Below are positions 27,874 to 37,514 of a DNA stretch of 64,000 nt, piece by piece. This DNA is from Gramella sp. MAR_2010_147 (GTDB lineage: Bacteria > Bacteroidota > Bacteroidia > Flavobacteriales > Flavobacteriaceae), in NCBI RefSeq assembly GCF_900105135.1, contig NZ_LT629741.1:1364001-1428000 (forward strand), read 5' to 3'. The notes under the pieces are model-generated. The model saw only the letters and a list, made by a program, of their open reading frames with translations, was not told the DNA's origin and made no database searches. The translations under genes were made by a program, and so were the position numbers. The number at the start of each line of letters is the position of its first letter. Positions within the stretch are counted from its first letter, which is position 1.

Positions 27874-28986
27874 TTAAACCTTTGATAAAGTTTCATATAC
27901 TTTATTAATTTTTAACCCTGCATTATTAAATCTTAATTTTTCTGCCTGAATTTTTATTCTACTTAAATTTAATTCCCTGTATTGATCATCACTCCAGATT
28001 AGGTTTATTTTTTGAGCCATGTCCTCCACATCCTGCGGGTCAAAAGTGAACCTATCATCCTCGATAGTTTCAGGTAACGAAGTTACATTAGAACAAATCA
28101 CTGGCACGTTTAATAAAATACTTTCCATAAGCGGAAAGCTTCCGGCTTCATATAAAGTTGGAACAATAACGGCACGACAAGTCTTATATAATTTCAATAA
28201 CTCTTCATCTGAAACTATACCCAAAAATCTTACCTGGTTCGAAAGATTATTTTTCTCAATCACAGGTAAAATGTCATTATGGAAATGATCAGTTAAATTA
28301 CCTGTGCAGATTAGTTGGATTTCAGGAGCATTCAGATATTTCAGAGCTTCTATTAATTTTAAATGATTTTTATGCTCCCATGATGATGCGGGGTATAAAA
28401 TAAAGTTCGTGGGAAGCTCGTACTTCTCATTAAGTTTAACTAGGTCGATATTTTCTATTTTTTCAAACCACAATTTTTGCATGTCCAGCAATATTGTATG
28501 CACCTTTTCTTCATGCTTATTAAAATATTTAATAATATCCTTTTTTACATGATTATAACTTACTATTACGGCATCCGCCTCGTCAATCGATTTTTTGTAA
28601 TTGACGGCACGCTGGGCTCTTTGTGCCGAAGTAAAAAATTCAGGAAAATGTAGTTCCTGAACATCGTGTAAGGTGGTAATACTTTTTACACCATCCTTTT
28701 TTATATTAACCTGATAAGGGCTATGAATAATATCAATATTCAAATTTTTAACCAGCCAATCATACATGTCTTCTCTATAAAACCTCTTTTTTATTTTAAC
28801 TCGCTTATACAGTTTATTTAAAAAGGTATGAAAAAAGGTTTCTGCGCGGACGTATAAAAGATTGGGTGGTTTTGGATGATGAAAATTAGGGTATTTATCA
28901 ATTATTTCAATAATGGCTGGATCGGGATTATGGCAAAAAATGAAAAAATCATGAGATAAATTACTATCTGCTAGGATTTTTATCAA
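27874..28986 (-). CDS. Family 4 (GT-B) glycosyltransferase, mannosyl/rhamnosyl type
   Basis: The acceptor half carries [19 protein letters not shown] and [16 protein letters not shown], then SYNHVKKDI, a layout common in GT4 mannosyl- and rhamnosyltransferases. The donor half has [21 protein letters not shown] and E-x7-E in [20 protein letters not shown]. The start is TTG. It ends 3 bp before gmd. Length (370 aa) is normal. A 6-deoxyhexose donor made by its neighbours is possible. Confidence 0.88.
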   Translation of the reverse strand: MIKILADSNLSHDFFIFCHNPDPAIIEIIDKYPNFHHPKPPNLLYVRAETFFHTFLNKLYKRVKIKKRFYREDMYDWLVKNLNIDIIHSPYQVNIKKDGVKSITTLHDVQELHFPEFFTSAQRAQRAVNYKKSIDEADAVIVSYNHVKKDIIKYFNKHEEKVHTILLDMQKLWFEKIENIDLVKLNEKYELPTNFILYPASSWEHKNHLKLIEALKYLNAPEIQLICTGNLTDHFHNDILPVIEKNNLSNQVRFLGIVSDEELLKLYKTCRAVIVPTLYEAGSFPLMESILLNVPVICSNVTSLPETIEDDRFTFDPQDVEDMAQKINLIWSDDQYRELNLSRIKIQAEKLRFNNAGLKINKVYETLSKV

Positions 28987-29049
28987 AGCGATAGAATATT
29001 GATAAACCCCCCATATGCTTTATTTATTTGTGGAATGTTTATTAATATA

Positions 29050-29688
29050 TTACTCATTTATTGTTTTCGGTTTGTTATGAATTTTTTGAACGGGGTTGCC
29101 TACATATATCCCTGGTTCTTCTATAGAGTTTATTACAACAGAATTAGAACCAACGGTAACTCCATCACAAATAGAAATCTGATCATTTATAACTGCTCCG
29201 GCTCCTATAAAACAACCATTCCCAATCTTTACCCTACCGCATATGATAGAGCCTACAGAAATATGATTATGGGAGCCAATTTGTACTTCATGTTCCAGAA
29301 TGGCTCCTGTATTTATTATATTATTATCCCCTATTTCTGCATTAGCATTTATCAGTACATTTCCAAATATTAAATTGGATGCACCTATTATTGAAGAACT
29401 TTCAAGAAAACACCGGGAGTGAAATATATTACCGGAATAGATCTGTTTCGAAAAATTATTAAATAATTCCTTTCTTATCATATTATCTCCAACAGCAAGA
29501 ACTACCTTATAACTACCAATATAATCTTGAATCTTACCAACCAGTTTTACTGAATTTATTACCTCATTCTCCTCTTCTTTATAAGAATCATCATAAATCC
29601 CGTCCACTTCAAAACCCTGATCTTTCAAAAGAGCTATTACAGATCTACTATGCCCTCCGGAACCAATAACAGAAAATTTATTATCCAT
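29050..29688 (-). CDS. Sugar O/N-acetyltransferase, PglD/NeuD/PerB-like
   Basis: An N-terminal Rossmann-like segment (FSVIGSGGHSRSVIALLKDQG, 4-24, with the GSGGHS sugar-nucleotide loop) is followed by a left-handed beta-helix of hexapeptide repeats (IIGASNLIFGNVLINANAEI and onward), with a catalytic-type histidine in LEHEVQIGSHNHISVG. Length (212 aa) matches PglD and NeuD. It overlaps the aminotransferase gene by 8 bp, the usual pairing for acetylating a freshly made 4-amino sugar, here probably GDP-perosamine. Confidence 0.88.
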   Translation of the reverse strand: MDNKFSVIGSGGHSRSVIALLKDQGFEVDGIYDDSYKEEENEVINSVKLVGKIQDYIGSYKVVLAVGDNMIRKELFNNFSKQIYSGNIFHSRCFLESSSIIGASNLIFGNVLINANAEIGDNNIINTGAILEHEVQIGSHNHISVGSIICGRVKIGNGCFIGAGAVINDQISICDGVTVGSNSVVINSIEEPGIYVGNPVQKIHNKPKTINE

Positions 29689-30790
29689 TTTTTAAATTTT
29701 GATAAGAAAACATATAACCTACTATCTCTTGAATATCTGTCTTTTTAAGACCTGGATAGCTAGGAAGATTTATCCCTCTTCGAGCCAAGGCTTCAGCTGC
29801 CTTATGCTTCTCATATTTTTGTGCATAAATCGGCATAGTATGTACAGGATAAAACATGGGTCGGGTTTCAATTCCGTTATTTAGTAAGTATTCTTTCAAT
29901 TCACGCCTGTCAACATCCATCGGCAGCAAAATAGTACACATCCAGTAAGAGTGAACAACATTTTTGGTTTCAATATGAAATTCAAAATTACTTTCTTTGA
30001 ATTCCTCTCGGTACCATTTAGCAATTTCTATTTTTTTCTCAATTATAGAGTTTATACGTTCTAACTGGGCAAGGCCAATGGCGGCACATATATTCGTCAT
30101 CCGGTAATTATAACCAATAGCATCATGCCAGTATTCTCTATATTTTGCAAGCCCCTGACCTTTTAAATGAATGATTCGCTCATAAAGAGTTTCATCATTT
30201 GTCGTTACCATACCTCCTTCACCGGTGGTAATGGTTTTATTTCCGTAAAAGCTGAACGTAGCAACATCCCCAAAGACCCCAACGTGCTTTCCATCATATT
30301 GTGAACCAATGGCCTCTGCGCAATCTTCTACCAGAAATAGACCATGCTTTTCACATATTTCAACCAGACTTTTCATTTCACAGGGATGACCATATAAATG
30401 AACACAAAGAACTGCTTTAGTTTTCGAGGTGATTTTAGTTATAACATCTTCAGGGTCTATTTGCCAGGTGCTTTCTAAAGAATCTACAAAAACAGGTTTG
30501 GCGCCGGTGTAGGTTATAGCATTTACTGAAGCTACGTAAGTAAGCGTAGGCACAATTACTTCATCCCCCTCTCCTATACCCAATGCTTCAAGAGCCAGAT
30601 GTAAGGCTACTGTGCCATTGCAAACACCGGCTGCATGATTAGAACCTATATATTTTGCGAAATCCTTTTCAAATTTATCAATAAACTTACCTTTACCCGA
30701 GATCCATGTAGAATCTAAACATTCATTCACATATTTCTTTTCATTACCATTTAAGCTGGGCTGGTAAACTGGATATTTTAATTCTCCCAT
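29681..30790 (-). CDS. DegT/DnrJ/EryC1-type sugar aminotransferase, GDP-perosamine synthase-like
   Basis: A PLP-dependent aminotransferase acting on a 4-keto sugar nucleotide. The opening PVYQPSLNGNEKKYVNECLD, then STWISGKGKFIDKFE, is very like RfbE/Per enzymes. Cofactor lysine K185 lies in SFYGNKTITTGEGGM, and VEDCAEAIG supplies the PLP-binding aspartate. Length (369 aa) fits. gmd nearby provides GDP-4-keto-6-deoxymannose, so GDP-perosamine is the most economical product, then N-acetylated by the adjoining PglD-like enzyme. A UDP-sugar substrate remains possible. Confidence 0.9.
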   Translation of the reverse strand: MGELKYPVYQPSLNGNEKKYVNECLDSTWISGKGKFIDKFEKDFAKYIGSNHAAGVCNGTVALHLALEALGIGEGDEVIVPTLTYVASVNAITYTGAKPVFVDSLESTWQIDPEDVITKITSKTKAVLCVHLYGHPCEMKSLVEICEKHGLFLVEDCAEAIGSQYDGKHVGVFGDVATFSFYGNKTITTGEGGMVTTNDETLYERIIHLKGQGLAKYREYWHDAIGYNYRMTNICAAIGLAQLERINSIIEKKIEIAKWYREEFKESNFEFHIETKNVVHSYWMCTILLPMDVDRRELKEYLLNNGIETRPMFYPVHTMPIYAQKYEKHKAAEALARRGINLPSYPGLKKTDIQEIVGYMFSYQNLKNG

Positions 30791-31719
30791 TATATTTTTT
30801 CTATTTGGTTGGTTTCTGTATTATAAATGGGCATATCCCTTATTACATCAATTCTGTCTCCTGCTCTTTTATAATTTAATTTACCGTTTTCATCCCTGGA
30901 CTCCCGAAATTTAGATTCTATATATCCAGTTTCCGGATCCAAAATTTTTAAATCCTTACAATATCCTTTTTTCACAAAATATGCATTGTTACCGGCGCTA
31001 TTGCAACCAATAAAATCATATCCTTTTTTTTCAGCCAAATCACACAATGCCTTTAGTGAAGCTCCAGCATACAAACCGCTATAATGTGCTTTAAATCTAT
31101 AAAAATCATCTGAATAAGGTATTGTTATAGCTCTTTTACTTCCAAACACACTATTGTATTCAACAATCATTATAATGGGATCTACAACCTCTAAAGCTTT
31201 CCAGATCCAGTAATCATTCCCATCAATATCTATATGTAATATTCCAATCTCACCTTCAATACCTTCTTCCTTTATTATTTCATTAATATTTTCAGCCGTT
31301 ATAAAGGCGTTTTTCACTCTTAAATCATATTTCCAGAATATTTCGTCTTTCTTTATTTTTAAGATATTTTCTGAACTCCCATCCAGAACGAGACCAGACC
31401 AATTATCATTAACTAATAAAAATCTGGTATTAGCTTCCTGATAATCTTCCACGCCAAATTCTATAAATGATTTATTTTCAATTGAAAGATGATTGATAAG
31501 ATACTGAATGATTCCATCATCTCCCCACTGAGAAAAAACCTTAAATTCAGCATCGTTTAAGGTTTCTATATTTTTCTCTTTTAATAGTGAAGACCAAATT
31601 TTACCATTCTGGATTAATATTTTATTATTAAGGTTTCCATTATTAGCAACGCCTAGAGTAATATCCCTTAAACTCTGAGATATATATTTCCTCATCTTTC
31701 TTTTGATTTTTTCAATCAT
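30790..31719 (-). CDS. FkbM-like methyltransferase fold protein
   Basis: I start it at the ATG at 31719 (MIEKIKRKM) rather than at the TTG three codons upstream. Residues around 85-110 read SFIEFGVEDYQEANTRFLL then WSGLVLDGS, the FkbM-type motif I and II arrangement, and GILHIDIDGNDYWIW matches the DIDG/DVEG motif. The C-terminal third contains YAGASLKALCDLAEKKGYDF and GCNSAGNNAYFV, usual in this group. It overlaps the aminotransferase by one base. A sugar O-methyl transfer is likely but unproven. Confidence 0.72.
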   Translation of the reverse strand: MIEKIKRKMRKYISQSLRDITLGVANNGNLNNKILIQNGKIWSSLLKEKNIETLNDAEFKVFSQWGDDGIIQYLINHLSIENKSFIEFGVEDYQEANTRFLLVNDNWSGLVLDGSSENILKIKKDEIFWKYDLRVKNAFITAENINEIIKEEGIEGEIGILHIDIDGNDYWIWKALEVVDPIIMIVEYNSVFGSKRAITIPYSDDFYRFKAHYSGLYAGASLKALCDLAEKKGYDFIGCNSAGNNAYFVKKGYCKDLKILDPETGYIESKFRESRDENGKLNYKRAGDRIDVIRDMPIYNTETNQIEKI

Positions 31720-31743
31720 TACTATCAATCAAATTAAGCATTT

Positions 31744-32667
31744 CTAATATTTTCTAAATTTTAAAAATAGGTTCAATTTTTTCTTGAATAACCCTAATCT
31801 TGATTCCTTTGTATTTTTTTTATTAAAACTATCAGCTATAATTTTAATAATTGAACGTTTAAGTTTTACTTCGGTATGTACAACATTTATATTTTTTAGG
31901 CTATGTGGATTTTTTGAGAAGTATTGATCTGTACCGCAATGAACACCACTATTGTCAAACCCAATATTACTAACTAATGATAAATTGGGATAAAAAAAGT
32001 ACGCATTCTCCAAAAACATAGATACATAGTAGCGGATTGCCCAGGAATCGACTCTTCCTTCAATTTGATCTTTTAGCATTGAATAAAATTCAATTCCTCC
32101 AAAATCTAGTTCCTTTTGAATGCCTTTAGATTCGATTTCCGCCAATAGCTTTTTACCATCAAAATTTACTTTATCCCAACGGTCTTTCCATGTGGCATAA
32201 CTCCAGGAACAAGCAATTGGTAAAAAATAGGTAGAATCTTTAATTCTTTTAGTAGAAGGATACTTAAAGCCAGAAACTCCGAAAACCTTTTTTTCATACT
32301 CATAGACTTCGAGAGCTTCATTCATAAACTGCAAGAAATATTTACCTGTTAAAATATCATCTTCTAAAACGATCACTTTGCCGTACTTATTGATAATTTC
32401 TGAGACACCTGAAATTATTGAATTTGCTAATCCTAAATTATCTGACCTTTCAATAACTCTTACATCTCCACACCAGGATCTTTCATTTATTAAATCTCGA
32501 ATTTCCCTAATTTTATTTAAATCCACCTGGTTTGCATCTTCTTTTGGTCCATCACTGTAGATATATAAAATACTTTCATCAGCAAGTAAATTAGAACTTA
32601 ATGCATTTAAAGTTTGTCGCGTATGCCAGGGACGGTTATAAACAAATAATAAAATCGGAGCCAACAT
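31744..32667 (-). CDS. GT-A glycosyltransferase, GNT-I/family 2-like
   Basis: Starts LAPILLFVYNRPWHTRQTL (2-20), the N-terminus of a GT-A group resembling N-acetylglucosaminyltransferase I. The DxD-type metal site is VIVLEDDILTGKYFLQFM, followed by CSWSYATWKDRWD and, near the end, NIGFDNSGVHCGTD. Length (307 aa) is normal for this group in bacterial glycan loci. It lies between two methyltransferase-like genes, with gaps of about 15-25 bp. Confidence 0.8.
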   Translation of the reverse strand: MLAPILLFVYNRPWHTRQTLNALSSNLLADESILYIYSDGPKEDANQVDLNKIREIRDLINERSWCGDVRVIERSDNLGLANSIISGVSEIINKYGKVIVLEDDILTGKYFLQFMNEALEVYEYEKKVFGVSGFKYPSTKRIKDSTYFLPIACSWSYATWKDRWDKVNFDGKKLLAEIESKGIQKELDFGGIEFYSMLKDQIEGRVDSWAIRYYVSMFLENAYFFYPNLSLVSNIGFDNSGVHCGTDQYFSKNPHSLKNINVVHTEVKLKRSIIKIIADSFNKKNTKESRLGLFKKKLNLFLKFRKY

Positions 32668-32682
32668 AATGGTTTTCTAATA

Positions 32683-33429
32683 TTAAAAATTTGTAATTTC
32701 CTTATAACGAGAAGAACCAATAATTAAAATGCTTTTTATACCATGATATTCAGCTTTGTGAAATTCCATCCCTTTTTTCTGAAGTTCTTTAAAAATCAAA
32801 TTGGCGGTTTCTTTCTCACCCACTCTATCATAATCATCCAATAATAATAAGAAATCGTCTTCTGCCTCTAGTCTTCTAACAATCTTAAATGCATCATATC
32901 TGGAAAATTTTTTACTCCCGTGAGGTCCATCAATAAAATAAAAATCAAATTTTTGATTCGTTCCTTTACCTAGCGATTTATAAACCTTTACATTATTATC
33001 TCTCACTATTTCTTTTTTTAAAGGAGAAATTATTATTTCAGAGTTTTTAGAAAGATTAAATTTAGTTAAGAAATCATCTTTCCAAGTTTCATCTTGCTCT
33101 ATCACCAAATGCATAGAATCTTTTAGATAATTTTTTATAAATACGGAAATAAACTTACTTGATTCTCCTAATCCTAATTCTAATATTTTTTTTGGTTTAT
33201 AGTCATTTAATATCCTAAATAAAATATAAAATAGAGTGTAGTTTCCAGCCCATCTCCCCACGTTTAACGGAAGATTTACCAGTTCCGTTCTGCCTTTAAT
33301 AGCATCGTGAAATATATGCGCCCATATAAGTTCTTTATTTTGCAGAATTATCTCGCTATTTTGCTCTATAATCTTTTTATTTTGAGCCTTATTAAATTTC
33401 ACAAGATTTTTTAATCTACTAATTATCAT
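32683..33429 (-). CDS. Putative class I methyltransferase-like protein
   Basis: A 248-residue protein with ILELGLGESSKFISVFIK in the motif I position and FDFYFIDGPHGSKKFSRYDA as motif IV, followed by LLLLDDYDRVGE. HLVIEQDETW gives the acidic motif II residue. This is the layout of a predicted methyltransferase family common in polysaccharide loci whose activity is little studied. The N-terminal 60 residues are lysine/asparagine-rich and may contact a partner. Substrate unknown. Confidence 0.65.
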   Translation of the reverse strand: MIISRLKNLVKFNKAQNKKIIEQNSEIILQNKELIWAHIFHDAIKGRTELVNLPLNVGRWAGNYTLFYILFRILNDYKPKKILELGLGESSKFISVFIKNYLKDSMHLVIEQDETWKDDFLTKFNLSKNSEIIISPLKKEIVRDNNVKVYKSLGKGTNQKFDFYFIDGPHGSKKFSRYDAFKIVRRLEAEDDFLLLLDDYDRVGEKETANLIFKELQKKGMEFHKAEYHGIKSILIIGSSRYKEITNF

Positions 33430-33448
33430 AATCTAAATATAATTTGAA

Positions 33449-34738
33449 CTATCCAGAAATAATTGAAAACTTATGGTGGGTTAAAAAATTTCCCTGGGTG
33501 GAGTCCACTATTTTCCCTGTGTTAAAATAATCTCCAAATTCAACTTCAAATCCTCCGGCATTAATGATCCAATCTGCAATATTTTGATCAATACTCGAAA
33601 ATAGAGTAAAGTAATACTGTCCACCTTGCAAAGGTAATTTTGGTATTATTATTTTAATAATTTTGAACTCCATAGGTTTGAATTCAATATCTAAGTTTGT
33701 CAGTGTATTATCTAAAAGGGTAATTCGCCTTGATTGATTATCATCAATACCTACCGAAATTCTTACATTACTTATTTTTTTTCTGGTAGTGTTGATGATC
33801 TCAATATTCATATGACAATTCCTACCAGATTGCAAGGCATTTGTTTCTCTACCATTTTCATTTTCGAAAGAAAAACGAAGAAACTTTAACATCCCATTGC
33901 CTTTTCTATCTAACCTTTCGTTTAAATCCTTAGAGGTAGTAGTATTTCTGAATTTCTCCAAGTAATAATTAATCACGTCATCAGTAAAACCAATTTTTTC
34001 ATTCAACCCATTTCTTAAAAGCATTACTCTTGTACATAGATTCTGAATACTTGCCATATTATGACTAACAAATAACACCGTCCTGCCTTCACCGGTAGAA
34101 AGGTCCTGCATTTTACCTATGGCTTTTTTCTGGAATTCGGCATCACCTACCGCAAGTACCTCATCTACTACCAGTATCTCCGGCTCCAGGTGTGCGGCAA
34201 CGGCAAATCCCAGTCGTACGGTCATTCCGCTACTATAACGTTTAACCGGTGTATCTATATACTTTTCACAACCGGAGAAAGCGATGATCTCTTCCAGTTT
34301 ATTTTTTATTTCCATCCTGGTCATTCCCAAAACGGCTCCATTCATAAATATATTCTCTCTACCGGTAAGCTCAGGATGAAATCCTGTTCCTATCTCCAAA
34401 AGTGAAGCAATACGGCCTTTGGTTTTTATAGTTCCCGTAGTGGGTGAGGTGACCCTGGAAAGGAGTTTAAGCAGGGTTGATTTACCGGCGCCATTTTTAC
34501 CAATGATTCCCAGTACTTCTCCCTGTTTTACATCAAAATTAATATCTCGTAACGCCCATACATAATCTTCATTCGCCAGGCTGTTGCGTTCATTAACCGC
34601 TCCTACCTTTAAAAAAGGATCTTCTTTTCCTCGTATACCATACCACCATCTCTTTAGATCATCCCCCAGTGTACCAGTACCAACGGTACCAAGGCGGTAT
34701 TGCTTGGAAATGTTTTCAGCTTTTAAAATTATACTCAT
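33449..34738 (-). CDS. Polysaccharide ABC exporter ATPase with carbohydrate-binding tail (Wzt/TagH-like)
   Basis: Powers export of a finished lipid-linked glycan with the permease at 36616..37479. Walker A is GKNGAGKST (80-88), signature YSSGMTVRLGFAVA near 166, Walker B EILVVDEVLAVGD near 186-198 and the switch histidine in FVSHNM. The segment from about 270 to 429 is a beta-rich C-terminal domain with LQGGQYYFTLFSS, as in Wzt proteins that bind the chain end. Length (429 aa) agrees. It overlaps the adjacent methyltransferase gene by 4 bp; in Wzt systems a terminal methylation often sets chain length. Confidence 0.92.
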   Translation of the reverse strand: MSIILKAENISKQYRLGTVGTGTLGDDLKRWWYGIRGKEDPFLKVGAVNERNSLANEDYVWALRDINFDVKQGEVLGIIGKNGAGKSTLLKLLSRVTSPTTGTIKTKGRIASLLEIGTGFHPELTGRENIFMNGAVLGMTRMEIKNKLEEIIAFSGCEKYIDTPVKRYSSGMTVRLGFAVAAHLEPEILVVDEVLAVGDAEFQKKAIGKMQDLSTGEGRTVLFVSHNMASIQNLCTRVMLLRNGLNEKIGFTDDVINYYLEKFRNTTTSKDLNERLDRKGNGMLKFLRFSFENENGRETNALQSGRNCHMNIEIINTTRKKISNVRISVGIDDNQSRRITLLDNTLTNLDIEFKPMEFKIIKIIIPKLPLQGGQYYFTLFSSIDQNIADWIINAGGFEVEFGDYFNTGKIVDSTQGNFLTHHKFSIISG

Positions 34739-35586
34739 TGCAAAGGTTCTTTATATACTATAAGCTGGCTCCTGGTAAGATAAGTATTTATTAGCAGGGG
34801 AATATTCTGCTCGGCTTTAAAAGCCCATCTACGGTATCTAATATTATGTTTACCCCTTGGAATAAGTCTGTTGAATCTCTCAAGAGTACCTACAGGTTTT
34901 ATCTTAACAAATTTAAAGAATGCTGTACCCACATTTTTAAAGTGTAAAGAACTAAAACTTCTATCGGGATGAGGATCATTCTCTTTCCATTCTATAAACT
35001 TCTTCCTGTTCAACTTTGAAGGTCTTCCCTTTACAGGGATCATCCACCTAATTTCATCCAGTATCCTACTATTTACCGCCGGTTCAAAAAAGCGTGCTTC
35101 TCCCTCAGGTTTTAATAGACGAGCAGTTTCTCTTAAAAATTCTTTTTCCTCTGGTAGAGTTAAATGATGTAAAAATGCTTTTCCCACTACAAAATCAAAC
35201 TTTCCGGCTTCAAGATTATTTTTGAGAAAATCGCCTTTCACAAATTTTATGGGATACTTAAATTCCCAGGCCTGGTTTAATTTATTGATAATCTCCCCAC
35301 TAGCCTCGGCAATATCATTGGCATAAACTTCTGCACCCAGTCCCGCCATCATTGCGGCATTTACACAATCTCCACATCCCATTTCCATTACTTTCTTATC
35401 CTCAAGTCTATCCTTAAAGCCATCCTGATAAAGAGCATGCCAGCTGGTTTCTGTAGCACAGGCACCATCAAGAAAACTATCCAAATCTTTTAACCAGATC
35501 AAAATATTCCTAATAGAATAATCGGCATATAATTTATTATAATGCTGCCGGTTCTTTTCTTTATTATCTCTTGAAACCCTATCCAT
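34735..35586 (-). CDS. Class I SAM-dependent methyltransferase
   Basis: Motif I KVMEMGCGDCVNAAMMAGLG, motif II EVYANDIAE, motif IV FDFVVGKAFLHHL and late LLKPEGEARFFEP. Length 283 aa. ATGA overlap with the Wzt-like gene and one-base overlap with the pyruvyltransferase gene place it in the export block, so a chain-capping methyl transfer read by the Wzt tail is an attractive inference. Alternatively it methylates an internal sugar. Confidence 0.8.
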   Translation of the reverse strand: MDRVSRDNKEKNRQHYNKLYADYSIRNILIWLKDLDSFLDGACATETSWHALYQDGFKDRLEDKKVMEMGCGDCVNAAMMAGLGAEVYANDIAEASGEIINKLNQAWEFKYPIKFVKGDFLKNNLEAGKFDFVVGKAFLHHLTLPEEKEFLRETARLLKPEGEARFFEPAVNSRILDEIRWMIPVKGRPSKLNRKKFIEWKENDPHPDRSFSSLHFKNVGTAFFKFVKIKPVGTLERFNRLIPRGKHNIRYRRWAFKAEQNIPLLINTYLTRSQLIVYKEPLQ

Positions 35587-36422
35587 TAACTGTTAATATT
35601 ACTATTTCTGAACGGGCAATTATTAATAAGGCCGTTTCTTAGTTCTTTAATCCGGTCTGAATCTGGCAAAACCTGATCTTTTTCAAAACAATCTAATAAA
35701 TCGTCTATCTTCATCCCATAACGATATTTTGGAATTTTATAATTGTAAATATCTACCGACTTAAAATAATCCTTGTATTTAATGTTGTCTCCAAAAACTT
35801 TATCGGAGAACTGCATCCATATAGCCGGGATTCCATAAGTATGTGGTACGATAACCCCATGCAGGGAAGAGGAGATGATCTTTTCACAGGCCAGGATGTC
35901 ATCAGTAGTTTTTTCAATGTCCAGCGTCATCATATCTATTATCTTAACTCTCTCCACGTTTTGATATTCGGCTGAGATCTTTTTAAAATCTACGTAATGA
36001 GGAATAATCCCCAATTCATATTTCTTTTCAATTTTGGGTGCATAGAAATCGGGCAATAAAACTGCCGGATCTCCATATACCTCGGGGCAGTCTAATCCCT
36101 GTTCTATTAAATATTTTCTGGTTTCTGGTCCTCTAACCGCATAAAACTTTGAATTTGCAATTTTAAGCTTTCGGTCTACAATACCACTACCCCATACTAT
36201 ACTATCGCTGGTAGCCTGAGCTAGAATACTTCCTGCAGCAAGATAATGAGTTTTGTTTAGTTTATACCAGGCCTTCTTTTTAGGGTGCACCCATTTAACG
36301 GGTCTTCCTGATATCTTTTCTACTAGATATTTGGAAAGCAAATCTCCATAATTCTCTCTTTGCTTGCCCATAAGTCGGATTTCGCTCCACCAGAAAAGAG
36401 GTATGTCCTTGGCTCTAGCCAT
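35586..36422 (-). CDS. Polysaccharide pyruvyltransferase family protein
   Basis: Adds a pyruvate ketal from phosphoenolpyruvate to a sugar. The N-terminal part has LFWWSEIRLMGKQRENYGDLL and the later KFYAVRGPETRKYLIEQGL and YGDPAVLLPDFY are characteristic, as is the C-terminal KIISSSLHGVIVPHTYGIPA with the conserved SxHG histidine. Length (278 aa) is on the short side. It abuts the methyltransferase gene; a gap of 193 bp with a heptamer array follows on the right. The acceptor sugar is unknown. Confidence 0.85.
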   Translation of the reverse strand: MARAKDIPLFWWSEIRLMGKQRENYGDLLSKYLVEKISGRPVKWVHPKKKAWYKLNKTHYLAAGSILAQATSDSIVWGSGIVDRKLKIANSKFYAVRGPETRKYLIEQGLDCPEVYGDPAVLLPDFYAPKIEKKYELGIIPHYVDFKKISAEYQNVERVKIIDMMTLDIEKTTDDILACEKIISSSLHGVIVPHTYGIPAIWMQFSDKVFGDNIKYKDYFKSVDIYNYKIPKYRYGMKIDDLLDCFEKDQVLPDSDRIKELRNGLINNCPFRNSNINS

Positions 36423-36544
36423 ATTGAATTTTTTGTTTGTTGTTTGCCCGCTATAACTTTATTATAGGGAGGTCTGTTGTCTAAAAATAATTTTAGAAAT
36501 CCTTCTTTTAAAGAATACAGTGAACTTCCCACCCGTTTTTCACA

Positions 36545-36614
36545 TTTCACTCTTCATTATTCACTCCTCACTATTCACTTTTCACTCCTCACTCTTCACC
36601 CTTCACTCTTCACT
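36545..36614. repeat. Heptamer tandem array, 10 units (consensus NYTCACT)
   Basis: Ten contiguous 7-bp units, for example TTTCACT, ATTCACT, CCTCACT, CTTCACT, end one base before the stop codon of the ABC permease. The last four bases of each unit are nearly fixed (CACT) while the first varies. It fills a good part of the 193-bp gap between the pyruvyltransferase and permease genes; nothing else was seen there. Confidence 0.75.
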
Positions 36615-36615
36615 A

Positions 36616-37479
36616 TTAAACAGTATCGATAAAATTCTTTTCTGTTCTATTAAATATGATAAGTCCAAAAAGGAATAATACTATTGAAATGATAAGGGTA
36701 TAAAAGAATCCCGACCAGGTAAAAATACCGGTATCAAGGATCATATATCTAAAGCCCTCGATGATCTGAGTCAGGGGATTATATTTAACCACCCATGCCC
36801 AGTCCGGCATTTTCTCGGAAACTTCGCTTAGAGGATAAGGCACCGCCGAAAAATAAACGAGCAGTGAAGTCGCAAATCCCACCAAAACGCTTAAGTCCCT
36901 ATACTTAGTTGTAAATGCTGAAATAGTCATTCCTAACCCCAGTCCTAAAAGAGCCATCATTAAAACATATACGGGAAATAAGAGAAGGTTTGAATTCGGG
37001 CTTATCTCTGTTCCGCTCCATATCACATATAAATAAACAATGAAAAGCACTCCCATTTGTATCCCAAATTTAAACAGGTTGGTGATCACATTAGATAATG
37101 GCATAATAACCCTTGGAAAATAGACTTTACCAAAAATACCGGCATTTGCCCGAAAGGTATCAGAGGTTCCAGTGAAACACTGGCTAAAATAATTCCAGGC
37201 CGTAATCCCTGCAAGATTAAAAAGAAATGGAGGTACATCTCCCGTGGGAATATTAGCGATATTATTAAAAACAAGGGTAAAAGTGATCGCCGTAAACATG
37301 GGTTGGATAAAATACCAGAGAGGCCCTAAAATGGTCTGCTTATAAACAGTTACAATATTTCGCTTAACGAAAAGTATTAGTAAATCCTGGTACCGCCAGA
37401 TCTCCCTGAAATTAAGGTCGATCAGCTTCCGCTTTGGAGTGATCTCGTATAGCCAATCTTTGTTATTCGCTTCGCTCAT
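36616..37479 (-). CDS. Polysaccharide ABC exporter permease (Wzm/TagG-like)
   Basis: An ABC-2 type permease with about six membrane helices, for example around FTAITFTLVFNN, FGIQMGVLFIVYLYVIW and LLLFPVYVLMMALLGLGLG. The mark QTILGPLWYFIQPM (about 50-63) is conserved in TagG/KpsM/Wzm, and the end TLIISIVLFLFGLIIFNRTEKNFIDTV is usual. Length (287 aa) fits. It works with the Wzt-like ATPase. Heptamer arrays abut its stop and lie just before its start. Confidence 0.93.
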   Translation of the reverse strand: MSEANNKDWLYEITPKRKLIDLNFREIWRYQDLLILFVKRNIVTVYKQTILGPLWYFIQPMFTAITFTLVFNNIANIPTGDVPPFLFNLAGITAWNYFSQCFTGTSDTFRANAGIFGKVYFPRVIMPLSNVITNLFKFGIQMGVLFIVYLYVIWSGTEISPNSNLLLFPVYVLMMALLGLGLGMTISAFTTKYRDLSVLVGFATSLLVYFSAVPYPLSEVSEKMPDWAWVVKYNPLTQIIEGFRYMILDTGIFTWSGFFYTLIISIVLFLFGLIIFNRTEKNFIDTV

Positions 37480-37486
37480 TCTTTCT

Positions 37487-37514
37487 AGTGAATCGTGATT
37501 AGTGATTAGTGATT
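37487..37514. repeat. Heptamer array, 4 units, overlapping the stop of the S23/IVP gene
   Basis: Four units (AGTGAAT, CGTGATT, AGTGATT, AGTGATT) on the plus strand. They are the reverse complement of the ATTCACT-type units at 37900..37948, so the small gene between them is bracketed by inverted arrays. Its last codons and TAA stop lie inside this array. Confidence 0.7.

Noticed and set aside
28999..29373. 124-aa plus-strand open frame rich in Tyr and Ile
   Set aside because: Antisense to the beta-helix repeats of the acetyltransferase gene, which has clear family motifs.
36323..36550. 75-aa minus-strand open frame ahead of the pyruvyltransferase gene
   Set aside because: Overlaps the start of a well-supported gene in another frame and shows no family features; part of it lies in a repeat.
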